Shown piece after piece: positions 21,186-31,751 of a stretch of DNA of 64,000 nucleotides. The notes below the pieces were generated by a model. It did not search any database and had not been told where the DNA came from. It worked only from the letters and a program-made list of their open reading frames with translations. This stretch comes from Lycium barbarum (Eukaryota > Streptophyta > Magnoliopsida > Solanales > Solanaceae): positions 15,763,203-15,827,202 of the forward strand of contig NC_083341.1 in the NCBI RefSeq assembly GCF_019175385.1, in the 5' to 3' direction. Within the stretch, counting starts at the first letter, position 1. Each line of letters starts with the position of its first letter. The position numbers and the translations under genes are program-made.

Positions 21186-22778
21186 GGTTAAATAGGTCAT
21201 GTTTCTTAAGTCACCCACAACCTTAAAGTAATTACAACAATCAATCTTTTACCTGAAAAGAAAAATAAATTAAAAATGTAATAAGAACAACTATGAGTGT
21301 TATGCTAACAACACAAGCATCTACTCGACACGTATACACACAAGAATATCAAGACCCCTTCTGAATTTTCTATTTCCATATTCCACGGTTGAATTAGTAC
21401 TGATTTGCTGCAACACCTGCAACAAAAAGCTTTATAAGTCAGTAATAGTAACGTCAACAATTTAACCGTGGTATATCGACCAAATATCTTTACGAACACT
21501 CCTAATTTTATCAACTCCAATAAAATAATCAAGTTCATATTCCGATAGGACTCCAGAAAATGGTAGTACATTTCTTAGACTTCACCACCATTGCAATTTT
21601 GTGTAACATTTAGGCTGCCAAAACCATGTTGGACACCAAATGGGGAAATCTACAAGTATAGGAAGCTACAGAATTATTATGAAATAGACTACATGAGTTT
21701 TTAAAAGCGCCAAGTGTTGGTTACTGCAAACTCTAGATCATTTGCTACACATGCCAACAAATGAAAAGAATTTATAAAGGGTCATAGGGAAGACATTTGA
21801 ATTTTTTCCAGCAGACATTGATTGAAAAATATTACAAGGTAGTTTGTAAATCAACAAAAAAAAAGAGGGAAAAGTGAAGGGTAAATTTAAGAACTTACCT
21901 GGAGTGGGGTACGTAGCTTTACATTAAAAAGAAGAATGAAAATCAAAAGGGGTATGTAGGGGAACATGGTTTCTCTTGGTAACGGAAGGGATGTTGCTCA
22001 AGTCAAGTTCTTAAGTAAACTCCTTTGTCCTGCATGATAACAAATCAAGGACCATAAAAATATACTTGAAAGTATAAAAGAAAAAAACGATGGAGTATTC
22101 CTGACAAATGGAATCGATAACCTGTCGGTAAAGAGTATTCTAACCCTTTATTAAATCTATTCGACTTCAATAAACCTTTTTTTGGTGGACATTGCACACG
22201 ACATGATCAATTCAAAAATTTCAATCGGTCAGATAATAAATTTTGATACCAGATACATCTATATATTCTAGATGAAAGGAAGTTTAATAGAAAATTTATG
22301 AGAACAACTAACCTGAATCGTCATCGACACTACCTACATATGAAAAATAGGCATACGCTATTCAATCTATTTTGTGGTGAAGAAATGCTTACCAAGGAGA
22401 GAAAGGTGTGAAGTCCTATTGAGTCTTATTTCGTATATGTCTAACATGCCTGGGAATGGTGGTGACAACTGTTGGATGTATTCTGTTGAAGAAGATCCCT
22501 TGCCGTATCACTTTGCAGAGGCGATAAGCGTGAGAAGGAAAAGGGAGGAAGAGAGGAGCCCTAGTTAAGATGGTTAAATGCAGCGGCGGTTTTTTGTGCC
22601 CGTAAGAAAAAGAAGCGAATGTTGAAATTCACTTTAAATGAAGGCCCTCTTTTTTCTTAATTTTAAAGAGCAGGAAAGGCAAAAAATTGGCAAAATAAAT
22701 AAATGGCAATGCTCCATTTTTAGAGCGTCATGTCAGCGGGCCATTATCTTACTTTTATATATATAATATAAACTAGTA

Positions 22779-22996
22779 CTCCCTTTGTCTCAAAAAGATT
22801 ATTCTTCTTTTCCTTTTAGTCTGTCCCAAAAAGATTATCCTTTTTCTATATATAGAAACAATTTTACTTTATGAGATGATTTACAGCCACACAAATATCT
22901 AAGGCTTGTTTTGGACTATACATTTCAAAAGCATTCCTTTATTTCTTAAACTTTATGCCAAGTCAAAAAAGGACAATCTTTTTGGAACGAAAGGAG
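22779..22996. mobile_element. Stowaway-type MITE
   Basis: 218 bp flanked by TA on both sides (22777-22778 and 22997-22998). The left end reads CTCCCTTTGTCTCAAAAAG and the inverted right end CTCCTTTCGTTCCAAAAAG, close to the Stowaway (Tc1/mariner) terminal consensus. No coding capacity. Confidence 0.88.
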
Positions 22997-22998
22997 TA

Positions 22999-23515
22999 AG
23001 TGATAGCAAATATTACTGAACAGTAATGAGGAAACCTGGAAAGGAAGAGTTAGCCAATGTAGCGGATTGGTTCGGCTTGGAGATACTTCTTATATCTGGA
23101 CCAAAATGCTTGAGGAAATCTTTATAGCACTTTTCTGATTACAATGTTATTGAATGATGAAAAGTCAAACTAAAAAAGGAAGGGATAGCCCTCTATTTAT
23201 AGGTAATCATAAATGGGCCTTAGTATAATGTAAAAAAACCTTTCTAAAAAGAACCCTAAAATGGATAAAGTCGATCCGTATGGTCTGACACCCATACCGT
23301 TGTTAGCGCAGATGGCGGAACGGTTTAGTGACGCGTGGCCGCTCCATAACTGATTATCTGGACCTACATCGGATATGCTCATTAGGCTCGGGTCTACCGT
23401 GTCCGGTAAAATACCTTCGATGTTGAAGCAGAGTTGAATGCGTTTGTGCCCATTCAGACCTGTCTTTTACTCCGGTCCTATCGGACACAAGTTGACCCAA
23501 TTTTTACCGTATACA
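22999..23515 (-). repeat. LTR of the truncated Tat element
   Basis: On the minus strand it begins TGTATACGG at 23515, the same first nine bases as the LTR at 2753, and a TATA motif CTATAAATAGAGGG lies at about 23190-23203. The far (U5) end was not identified and may be interrupted at the MITE. Confidence 0.7.
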
Positions 23516-23799
23516 GATAGTCCCCACACTTTCTGGATCAGAGTTTCACCGAAGTGACGGGAAGTGGAAAAGACTCTTCCAGTGACTTCCTTAATAAGTT
23601 TATTCTTGCCTCGAAAATAAGTGGGAATCGTAACATCTCTTCACGTCACGTCCTTCTGACTTAGGCCACGTGTCTCATTCCGAATGGCTAACTTCGGTAA
23701 CGGCCTCAGGGTCACGTCGCTTCAAATCACATCTCATTAAAATTCGGACACGTGTCCTTTCTCGATTGGCCGGCTTCGGTAACCGTCATGGTGATCCGT

Positions 23800-23808
23800 C
23801 TATATAAG
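23800..23808 (+). promoter_or_regulatory. Putative promoter TATA box of the antisense gene
   Basis: CTATATAAGG lies about 260 bp upstream of the ATG at 24063. The interval is pyrimidine-rich with repeated CTTCATATCTTCA phrases, and no LTR sequence intervenes. The same arrangement occurs on the minus strand near 11490. Inference: the antisense gene has its own pol II promoter just inside the 3' LTR. Confidence 0.6.
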
Positions 23809-24062
23809 GGAGTTACAGTTGCATTTTTCACTTTTCACCTTTCACTTTCATCTTTTCTTAACTCCGCTTCTTTGCTTTATCTGCTTCGTGATCTCGAAAG
23901 CTCCTTATCCTCAACCATCAAGTCTTCAAATCTTCATCCCTTTTAAACCAAACCTTCATATCTTCAATCCCAGGCCTTCATATCTTCATCCCAGCCTTTA
24001 AATCTTCATTCCAAGCCTTCATATCTTCATATTTACTTTTCATAAATTCATACTTGGTCAAA

Positions 24063-24727
24063 ATGTCAACGAACACCGACTCTGCTTCTCAGAACATACC
24101 CTCGGTTTCTTCCTCGAATGCCAAACCTGCTTCCAAACCCAGGGGTAAAGTACCTCTTCAACCGACGGCTAAAGACATAAAACCGTCGAAGCCTAAATAT
24201 AACCACGAATTTGTTGTTGAAAAAGCAGTGCAGACATCGGACTAGGGTTTCGACGTGAGACGTTACCCCTCATCAATCAAAGAAGATCACCTTCCTCGGG
24301 TTTGGGTCGAATGTGGATGGGACAAACATCCTGTACAAGTTTTTTCTCCCGATTATAAAGAAGGATTTCTATACGTTTATACGTATCCGTTTACTCTCAA
24401 GCTCGACCCCCCGATTGATCCAGTCGTTTTCGAAATGTTCCGGACGTATAATGTGTGCCTCGCCCAAATTGGCTCGAATATCTGGAGGATCGTGGCCTGC
24501 CTTCGTCTTTTGGTGAATAACGTCAATAAAGAGTTTATGTTGGCGCATTTTATTCGATTGTATAGTCCGAGGATCTTTCGCAGGGTGTGATAAAGGTCTC
24601 CAAAGGAGGCCGAAACCCAATCCTTTCCTATGTGGACGAGGACAGAGATCGAGGGTGGCTCAAGCGTTTTGTCCGGGTTAGGACCGCGGATATCATTCCA
24701 GCTGAGTATATGCCTTTTTCCGTGTTG
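24063..24727 (+). pseudogene. Transposase_28-like antisense gene of the truncated Tat element
   Basis: ATG at 24063 (an upstream TTG extends the frame but is not a plant start). A Ser/Pro/Lys-rich N-terminus ends at an in-frame TAG (24243-24245), and the same frame continues with the conserved domain: RRYPSSIKEDHL, VYTYPFTLKL, VCLAQIGSNIWRIVACLRLL. A one-base frameshift at about 24587 moves the protein into another frame (NPILSYVDEDRDRGWLKRF, ADIIPAEYMPF), where it breaks off. The domain aligns with 13257-12886 of the full-length element. No known catalytic motif is visible; the Pfam name is historical and no transposase activity is shown. Confidence 0.72.
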
Positions 24728-25153
24728 AAAACTTGCCAGTTTGATTACAGAGTCAAATTTTGTAGAATAAAATATCAATTTATATCGAGGGATTAGAAGT
24801 AAAATAAAAAAAAATGAAATTGAGGGAATCATGAGCTGTAAGTAACTAGAAAGTAATTAGAGGGAGGAGTAGAAACTGATGCTAAGAGCTTCTAGAAGTA
24901 CAACACTAAAGATAGGACAAGCAATATTTCATTATAAATCAATTCCAATACATTTTGAAACATTTTGTGACCATAAAATATGGGATATACACACGTGCCC
25001 AGGGACTAATAATAAGAAACTCATAATTAAATAATGTTCTATCAATTTATTCAATTTAATTGTGACACGATATAGAGTCAGCAAATCAAGTTTCATTCTC
25101 TGTGAAAATTGAATTTGTTCTACTTGTGTTGGTCAAAATTAGAATAGTTGTGC
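24728..25153. other. RLP 5'-flank-like DNA, no gene
   Basis: 24731-24785 (ACTTGCCAGTTTGATTACAG...) closely resembles 45901-45955 and more distantly the RLP upstream region near 30765. The rest is AT-rich and featureless. Confidence 0.5.
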
Positions 25154-25163
25154 CAAAAGTAAA

Positions 25164-26079
25164 GAGAAAATACTCAAAATAATCCCCAACGTTTGACCAA
25201 AATCTCAACTACACATTTAACCTTTGCGTTGGTCTTATTAACCCCCTGAACAATTTTTTTCAGTATTAAAATGCCCCTTTTTGCTGATGTGGATAAGAGT
25301 GTGACTACACCGCTCAGTGGCGCGTTATAGCCTTTGAAAAACAGCATCTGACGTGTTTTAAAATGCCAACTGGATTGGTACATAGATGCCACATAGATAA
25401 ATTTAAATTCCCCACATTTTTACACCCAACGGCTACTTCATCTTCACCCTATTTAATACCCATCTCCATTTTTTTGTCAAAAAAGCAAACAACTCCATAA
25501 CTTCAACCACTCCAATCGTTACAGCTCCAAAAATCAACACCTTAATTGCTCCAATTGTTGGAAAGAGATTCATTAATTAGGGTTTATTTCTCATTTATTT
25601 CTCTTTAAATTGGTTCATGTGAAATTTATAGTTTTAAATTTCTTGAGTAATTCTTGCTCATATTTAGTCATTTTTCATTTCTTAGGGTTTGTTATGGAAA
25701 AAATTGACCTTGATCGATTGTGTACGTGATAATATGTTGACAAAGATTGGGGTTGAAAATGGTGCTGATCGTGATATTTGGGTTAGGGGTTAGGTTTTGT
25801 GAATATGAGAATTGGGGGTGATTTAATTTAGGTAATGGGTGGGTTACGGGTCGGGTTAATAAAAAATGGAGGGAAATTAAAGATGTGACACGTGGGTCAG
25901 GCGCATGTGGACAAGTGCCTGTTAATAATTGAGAGTTGGCATATTGGACTGCCACATCAGCAAAAAAGAGGCATTTTAATACTGAAAAAAAAATTGTCCA
26001 GAAGGGCAATAGGACCAACGCAAAGGTTAGGTGTGTAGTTGGGATTTTGGTTAAACGTTGGGGGTATGAGTATTTTCTC
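25164..26079. mobile_element. Non-autonomous Mutator-like foldback element
   Basis: 916 bp with the direct repeat CAAAAGTAAA at 25154-25163 and 26080-26089. The ends GAGAAAATACTC and GAGTATTTTCTC are inverted copies, and the arms remain similar for about 180 bp (CCAACGTTT, CTTTGCGTTGGTC, CAGTATTAAAATGCC). It encodes nothing. Confidence 0.87.
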
Positions 26080-26089
26080 CAAAAGTAAA

Positions 26090-26675
26090 TTAAGACGTGT
26101 TGAAATTTGAATCAACAAAACATGTCCTAATGATATACAAGTAATGATCAGGAAAGACCAGTTTAGATGGAAGAAGAGATGGCCAGCTTCAGAATTTTAA
26201 GTAAAAATATTGTCCTGCTAATTATAGAATTTATATAAAAAAAAAAAAAAATCTCTCTTTGTAGTATGTTCTTTTTCTATTGTGTTGTTGACAATAATAC
26301 TTGCGACATGAATTACTTTGACCCCTGTTCCAGTAATAATGTTTAAAGACCAAGGAACTTTTTGTAGTTTTTTAATAAGAATTGAAAGTCTGAAACTGAC
26401 CCTACACCGAACCTTAGAAATATAGAATTGATTTACATAGTCACTCATTTCCTTTGACTAATACTTGAAAATCTATTTTACTTTATTTTTTTTTGTTTGA
26501 AAGCTGGTCAGCCATGGAACTGTAGTAGTATTTTGTGAACTTATTCTTCGATTTCTGCTTTTTGCTTTGCTTCATGAATCTACTGTAGCATAAATAGTGC
26601 AGAAAGTATGAAAGGATATACTTGCTCCCTAAACGACATTGTGAACTAAAGTTTTATTAAAACTCACAGTGATTA
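26090..26675. other. AT-rich intergenic DNA
   Basis: No gene or repeat structure recognised between two foldback elements. Confidence 0.5.
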
Positions 26676-27761
26676 GGGGTGTTCGATACGGAGGATAATG
26701 TATCCTTGGAAAATAAGTGAATTTCTTACTTATTTTCTCATGTTCGGTTGGTTGGTAGAAAATATTTTTACGAAAATACCCACTCAAGCTCCACCACCCC
26801 ATACCACACAAACTCCCACACCCACCGAAGCACCCAACCTCCATCACCCACCCCACCCACCCCCCAACCAAATCCCACCCCCACCCAATCACCACCCTCG
26901 AATGCACTTCATCTTCACTCACCCCTACCCCACACCACCACCCACCCACACAACACCAACGCTCCATCCAACCCTCCCACCCCCTTCCAAATTTTCTATT
27001 TCATATATTTTATTTTACTTTTATAATTTTTTTAATAAAAAATGAAAAAATAATTCTTACCCACCACCACGCATCCCGCAACTACAACCCACCCCCACAC
27101 CAAATTTAACCACGCAAACTTTCTATTTTCATAATTTTTTTTATAAAAGTAATATTAAATATGAAGTAGAAAATTCGATAGGGGTGGGTGTAGAAAATCA
27201 AAAAAGAAAACTTTTCAAAACATTTTTTTAAAACTAAATTAATTTTCTTGGAGGGGGTGGTGGGGGTGGGGGTGGATGTCGTAGAAAACTTTCAAAACTT
27301 TTTTAGAAAAAAAAATTATTTTTTTTGGAGGGGGTGGTGGGGGCCGGACATGGTGTAAAAAACCAAGAAAAAAAAAAGCTAAAACTATTTTTTAACAAAA
27401 AAAAAATAAAAAAAATTGGAGGGGGGCGAGGGGATGCGGTGGTGTAGAAAATTCAAAAAAAAAAAAAAAGCTTTTAATATATATATATTTTTTTAGGAGG
27501 GTTGGAGGTGGGGTGGTGGAGGGGGTCGTGGGATTGGTTGGAGTTTGGTGGTTGAGGGGTGAGTTGGGTGGTGGTAGGGTGGTTGGTGAAATGTCATTTG
27601 TAGATTTATTTTTCAAACTTTGATTAGGGAAGTCATTTTCCCCATTTTTAAGGAATTTATTTTCCTAAATAAAATATTTTTCAAACATTTTGACCAAACG
27701 AACATGAGAAAATTGAAAAACATTTTTCAGAAAATGTTTTCCTCCCTACCGAACGCACCCC
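26676..27761. mobile_element. Foldback DNA element with C/G-rich arms, superfamily unclear
   Basis: The left end is GGGGTGTTCGATACGGAGG; the inverted right end is GGGGTGCGTTCGGTAGGGAGG. The arms share TTTTCTCATGTTCG. The interior left half is a CCACCCCACC-rich tract and the right half GGGGGTGGTGGGGG, so the halves can pair. No clear target duplication was found, so the boundaries may be off by a few bases. Proline-rich open frames in it are by-products of the repeat. Confidence 0.65.
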
Positions 27762-27922
27762 AATAGTAAATTAGATTTGAAACTAAATACTGTATATCAT
27801 CATTGGTGACTCGATTACACGGGAATATAGTTATGTAATATAAGAAACTAGACTAGTAAACATAGCAGATGCTTATGACACTAATAATTCAAAGGGCTGT
27901 GGAGAGGCTCAAAATAGCTATA

Positions 27923-27953
<31 letters not shown>

Positions 27954-28022
27954 AAACCACCTAACATATGCTTATGACAAACTGTGGACGATTAATCCTC
28001 CAGATGTCTGTCATATCGTTTG

Positions 28023-30383
28023 CTAGCTCCAGAGCATCTTCAATTTGCGTAGAGACAACAATGTTGACACAAAGATCCAATTCGCGACATTTGTCAACAG
28101 TTGAAAGTAAGCATCTCTACATGATTGCTTGAGGATTAAAGTGAATATCACTCCCCAAAATCCAAGTATGAATCCACTCGCCACAGATACATAAAATCCA
28201 ATAGAAAAAATCTCGTCATGTTCATCAAGATTGTTGATTCTGCTATGATCACCAGAAGGGCTTTGAGTATCCGTATCTCCAGGACATTCTGCGAGTGGCA
28301 GGCCACAGAGTTCATTATTTCCTGCATATGATGAGGGATCAAAACTCTGCAACTGAGTGCTTGAAGGAATTTTCCCTGACAAGTTGTTACTCGACAAGTT
28401 TAAGACGCTCAGGAAAGTTAGTTGAGCAAGACTTGTGGGAATTCGGCCCGTGAGCTGATTTTCAGATAGATCAAGGGATTCTAAATTTTCCATCTTTCCA
28501 ATTCCTTCTATGATATTGCCTGTTAAATTATTTCTTGAGAGGTTTAATGAAAGTAGACCACCCAATTGTGCGATTTCTTCAGGAACTCTTCCAACTAAAT
28601 CGTTACTAGAAAAATCAATTATCTTCAACAACCCAAGTGTCTTATTGTACACAAACTCACTGCTTTTCCATTGAACTAATGCATCCCCCATGTAATCTTC
28701 AGCAGAATAGTAATAGCCTTGTCCATTCACTCCACCCGCATTAATAATAATGCTCGGGTTTAAACTATCCTCATGAAGTAAAGATGTGAAGTTGTTGAGA
28801 CATTGTGGGATTTCTCCTGATAAGATGTTCCGAGAAAGATCCAAAATGTGGACTTGATTCAGACGACACAAATTTGGAGGTATCTTTCCATTGAACTTGT
28901 TGACTCTCAAACTTAAGACAACCAAGAATGTTAATTCTGAGCCAATCCATGATGGAATTTCTCCACTTAACTTATTCCCCCCCACGTCTAAGATTTTCAA
29001 CATAGAACAGTTCATCAAAGAGGTAGGCAGATGGCCAGTAAAATTGTTGTTCCGCAATTGTAGAGATTGGATATTGTGCAAAGCACCAACAGAACTGGGA
29101 ATTTTACCATGTAGGTTGTTGTTAGCTAGATTAAGAGTGGCTAGTTCTTCAAATTCCATCAAACAATCGGGAAGTTCGCCTGAAAGTAGGTTATTTGAGA
29201 AGTCAACGATGTGGAAGAAAGGGTTGGCTATTTTACACAGGAAAGAAATTGATCCAACAAACTTGTTTTTGGAAAGGTTCAATGTGTCCAAGTTGGAAGG
29301 GAATGATGGCACTAAACCTGATAAGTTATTTGAACTAAAATCCATCGTTGGAAAATTAGATTCCTTTGATGCTACAAACTTGGAATACAAATCAGGGATC
29401 TCTCCGCTTATTTTGTTGTTGGAAATGTTGAAGTAGCTTATTTCTGGAGAAAGATCCCAAAACCAGTTAGGAGCTACACCTGATATACCAACGAAAGAGA
29501 TATCAAGATGGGAGTAAGTCTTCTGAGTTCGTAGCCATTGTGGGAAATGATGCCCCATTTCACAACGGGAGAGTGATATGATATCTAACTCAAAAGGAGG
29601 AATCCAATTAGGTCCCAACTGAAAAGAGAACGAGTTATATGATAATTCCAACTCTTTTAAGTTAGAAAGGTTTGAAAGATGTGATTCTGTGATTGAACCT
29701 TCTAAGAAATTTGAATTGACACTCAAACTCTCTAGCTTTGAAAGTTGTCCGACACTTTGGGGTAATATACCTTTGAATTGATTATTGTTCAAACGCAACT
29801 CTCTCAATGCTGAAAATGTTTTCAAGTTTGGCAAAGGTCCTGAAATTTGATTCCAAGATAACTCGAGAATCTGCAAATGGGTAAGGTTCCCAAGAGTATG
29901 AGGAATTTCACCTGAGAAGTTAGCATGCTTAAGATTAAGGTATTCCAGTCTTGGAAAAGAACCAATGAAATCCGGTATTCGACTTCCACCAAAATCATTA
30001 TAACTAAGGTCCAAGTGCTTCAAATGTTGCAGTTCAAGCAATGAAGGAGTAATACTACCTCTCAAGTTTGAATCACTAGAGAAGTCTGGATAACCATTAC
30101 CGTACCATAAAGGTGGTTGAATAATAAGAACTACAACATGACCTGTTATATTGCTACACTTCACACCCTCCCAACTGCAACATTCTTTTTTCTCATCTTC
30201 TATCCCCCATGATGAGAGGATACCGGAGTTATCTATGAGACCTTGCTTAAACTTGAGAAGAGCTTGCCTCTCCCTCTCCATGCACAAACTTGAACGAGCA
30301 TTCCCTACTGAACTTGTTCCAAAAACAAGTCCTATGAACAGCGAAAATGAGATATTGAGAAGTAGAAAGCTCTCAATTTTCAT
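28023..30383 (-). CDS. Leucine-rich-repeat receptor-like protein (EIX/Cf type)
   Basis: A single-exon gene of 786 residues. The frame is open to 30401, but that position is TTG; the first ATG is at 30383. Residues about 1-28 form a signal peptide (FLLLNISFSLFIGLVFG). An N-terminal cap follows with CMERERQALLKFKQG and CCSWEGVKC, then roughly 20 LRRs, a loop-out before the last LRRs (around the YYYSAEDYMGD stretch), an acidic linker, one membrane span (FYVSVASGFILGFWGVIFTLIL) and a basic tail of about 35 residues with no kinase. The tail has a YFQL (YxxPhi) motif like that discussed for EIX2. The family sits in the plasma membrane and senses microbial or damage ligands together with co-receptor kinases. 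At 786 residues it is shorter than the roughly 1000 usual for EIX-type proteins: after two LRRs it jumps to the GPLPNLKTFSALREL block, skipping repeats kept in the pseudogene at 15727. The ligand cannot be inferred. Confidence 0.93.
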   Translation of the reverse strand: MKIESFLLLNISFSLFIGLVFGTSSVGNARSSLCMERERQALLKFKQGLIDNSGILSSWGIEDEKKECCSWEGVKCSNITGHVVVLIIQPPLWYGNGYPDFSSDSNLRGSITPSLLELQHLKHLDLSYNDFGGSRIPDFIGSFPRLEYLNLKHANFSGEIPHTLGNLTHLQILELSWNQISGPLPNLKTFSALRELRLNNNQFKGILPQSVGQLSKLESLSVNSNFLEGSITESHLSNLSNLKELELSYNSFSFQLGPNWIPPFELDIISLSRCEMGHHFPQWLRTQKTYSHLDISFVGISGVAPNWFWDLSPEISYFNISNNKISGEIPDLYSKFVASKESNFPTMDFSSNNLSGLVPSFPSNLDTLNLSKNKFVGSISFLCKIANPFFHIVDFSNNLLSGELPDCLMEFEELATLNLANNNLHGKIPSSVGALHNIQSLQLRNNNFTGHLPTSLMNCSMLKILDVGGNKLSGEIPSWIGSELTFLVVLSLRVNKFNGKIPPNLCRLNQVHILDLSRNILSGEIPQCLNNFTSLLHEDSLNPSIIINAGGVNGQGYYYSAEDYMGDALVQWKSSEFVYNKTLGLLKIIDFSSNDLVGRVPEEIAQLGGLLSLNLSRNNLTGNIIEGIGKMENLESLDLSENQLTGRIPTSLAQLTFLSVLNLSSNNLSGKIPSSTQLQSFDPSSYAGNNELCGLPLAECPGDTDTQSPSGDHSRINNLDEHDEIFSIGFYVSVASGFILGFWGVIFTLILKQSCRDAYFQLLTNVANWIFVSTLLSLRKLKMLWS

Positions 30384-30410
30384 CTTTTTGTGGAAAGTCA
30401 ATCAAGTTTC

Positions 30411-30426
30411 TGAAGATATATATAGA
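30411..30426 (-). promoter_or_regulatory. TATA-like motif upstream of the RLP gene
   Basis: TCTATATATATC lies about 30-40 bp upstream of the ATG at 30383. That is very close for a plant TATA box and would give almost no 5' leader, so it may be chance AT richness; a second candidate (CTTATAAG) lies near 30445. Confidence 0.35.
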
Positions 30427-31046
30427 AAATAAAGAAGCAGTATACTTATAAGTAGTAATTTAAGATTGCTTTAAATATCGTTTCCTCAGCGATAACCAAT
30501 ATATAGCCCATGGTGTCTTAGGAAACACATGCACGGTTAGACTTGGTCTTGGTACACAATTTCAAGGAAAACCCATAGTAGTTGAGCAGTCAGTGTAGTA
30601 ATAATGAGACATCGAGACCATTTTGGTCTTAACATATAAAGATGATACATAATTCTAATTCAATGATTCGTCTTACTATTTTTATTTTTTGAATTCTCGT
30701 TAGCAAAAGAGTCTTTAGACCAAACTGGAAGTAATACTGATTACGACGACATCTTTCCTTCTTGAAGAATTGCTAGTTTGATACTTTGATTGTATCGTAA
30801 AATAGTACTATAAAGTTAATCCAAGAGATTAAAAAATAACAAAAATGGAACAATCGTCTTTGAGATGTTATAATAATCTTTATAATTACACAATTTTATA
30901 TGGTTTCATAAGTTGAGTTAGAAACTTATAAGGTGAGCGAATTCTAAGATACAAATAAAAAGCTCTGGTTACTGAGGGGTGATTTTAGTGACGGGACTAC
31001 AATTCATGTAATCACTAGTGTTTTACTAGTATATATTCCTTGTGTG
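30427..31046. other. RLP upstream region
   Basis: No gene. 30525-30790 is similar to 45700-45955 (GGTTAGACTTGGTC..., GTCTTTAG...CAAACTGGAA..., ACTGATTACGA). The Copia element is inserted about 670 bp upstream of the RLP start, with its target duplication at 31047-31051. Confidence 0.6.
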
Positions 31047-31051
31047 TAAAT

Positions 31052-31627
31052 TGTGGGGTCCAGCCCCATAAATTGAGGAAGAAAACATCTCCCTTATTTT
31101 AAGGAAGAAAACATCTCCCTTGCTTTGAGGAAGAACATATTCTTTGTATTTGACAAATTGTCAAGTGCTTGCTTAAGTCACTAATGACATCAATAGGTTC
31201 ATTTCATCCCTATAAATAGGGAAGCTTTCTCTCATTTGTAGACACACCAAAATCTCAGACAATACATCTGAGTGAGAGCAAAGTGAGGTATTCCATAGAC
31301 TGTAAGAAAATAGTTTGTGAAGAAAAATAGAGTGTGAGGGATATTGTAGTGAGGTGAGAAAAATCAAAAGAGTGTTTTTCTTTTTGAGTGTGTAGTGGTC
31401 TTTGGAGTATTTATACTCGTGACTACACAGTGTAAAATTCCTTGCTATAGTGATATCAGCTGCTCCTCTTGGCCGTGGTTTTTCCCTTATTCAGAAGGGT
31501 TTCCACGTAAAATCTTGGTGACATTATTGCTGCATTTTATTCTTGCTGATTTAACCATAAGTTAGTGTTCCGCGTTTATCACTAATACCGTGAATATTAT
31601 TCTTGCGGGTCTATTTTATTCCCAACA
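31052..31627 (+). repeat. 5' LTR of the Copia element
   Basis: TGTGGGGTCC...CCCAACA, 576 bp, with a TATA motif CCTATAAATAGGG at about 31210-31222. It contains two tandem copies of the AAGAAAACATCTCCCTT block, where the 3' LTR has three. Confidence 0.95.
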
Positions 31628-31629
31628 AG

Positions 31630-31642
31630 TGGTATCAGAGCC
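31630..31642 (+). promoter_or_regulatory. Primer binding site (initiator Met tRNA)
   Basis: TGGTATCAGAGCC begins two bases after the 5' LTR. It is complementary to the 3' end of plant initiator methionine tRNA, the standard primer of plant Copia elements. Confidence 0.95.
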
Positions 31643-31751
31643 AAGGTTCTGTCTGAGTATGCTCTGTGGTTGCAGCACAGTCTGAACTTCCACATCAGAA
31701 AAGAATTACTTTGGTCTTCGAATAAAATAGTATCTGTATTTGTGATAAACG

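Larger units (their letters stand above)
18576..22776. other. Unresolved 4.2 kb, possibly Helitron cargo with gene fragments
   Basis: No complete gene. On the minus strand near 19319-19230 a short exon-like stretch encodes a His run followed by SGVEDVTAFEVGHPHPQ and a stop. Near 19507-19450 another reads GESIDQAFECYMLEQFV after an acceptor-like TTTCCAAAAG. At 22374-22568 an open plus-strand frame has an unrecognised 64-residue product. I do not recognise these proteins. They could be captured gene pieces or the decayed end of an ordinary gene. A SINE, a G-rich tract and 92-bp repeats are listed separately. Confidence 0.35.
22999..24727 (-). mobile_element. Truncated Tat-lineage element: 3' LTR and antisense gene end
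   Basis: The minus-strand 3' end of a gypsy element: an LTR to 23515, then a polypurine-like GTGTGGGGACTAT on the minus strand, then a gene reading away from the LTR on the plus strand. Relative to the element that gene is antisense, as in the full-length Tat element at 2753. Homology stops at about 24727, where RLP-flank-like DNA begins; the left side abuts the Stowaway MITE. No pol is present. Confidence 0.78.

Noticed and set aside
22374..22568. Small plus-strand frame considered as a short protein gene
   Set aside because: No family resemblance, no promoter or splice context visible; kept only as a note within the unresolved 18576-22776 stretch.
26698..27045. Proline/threonine-rich frame resembling an extensin
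   Set aside because: It comes from the C-rich arm of a foldback DNA element, has no signal peptide or Ser-Pro4 pattern, and the matching G-rich arm lies opposite.
28891..29436. A 181-codon open frame on the plus strand
   Set aside because: It is the antisense shadow of the LRR codons of the intact RLP gene and lacks any domain.
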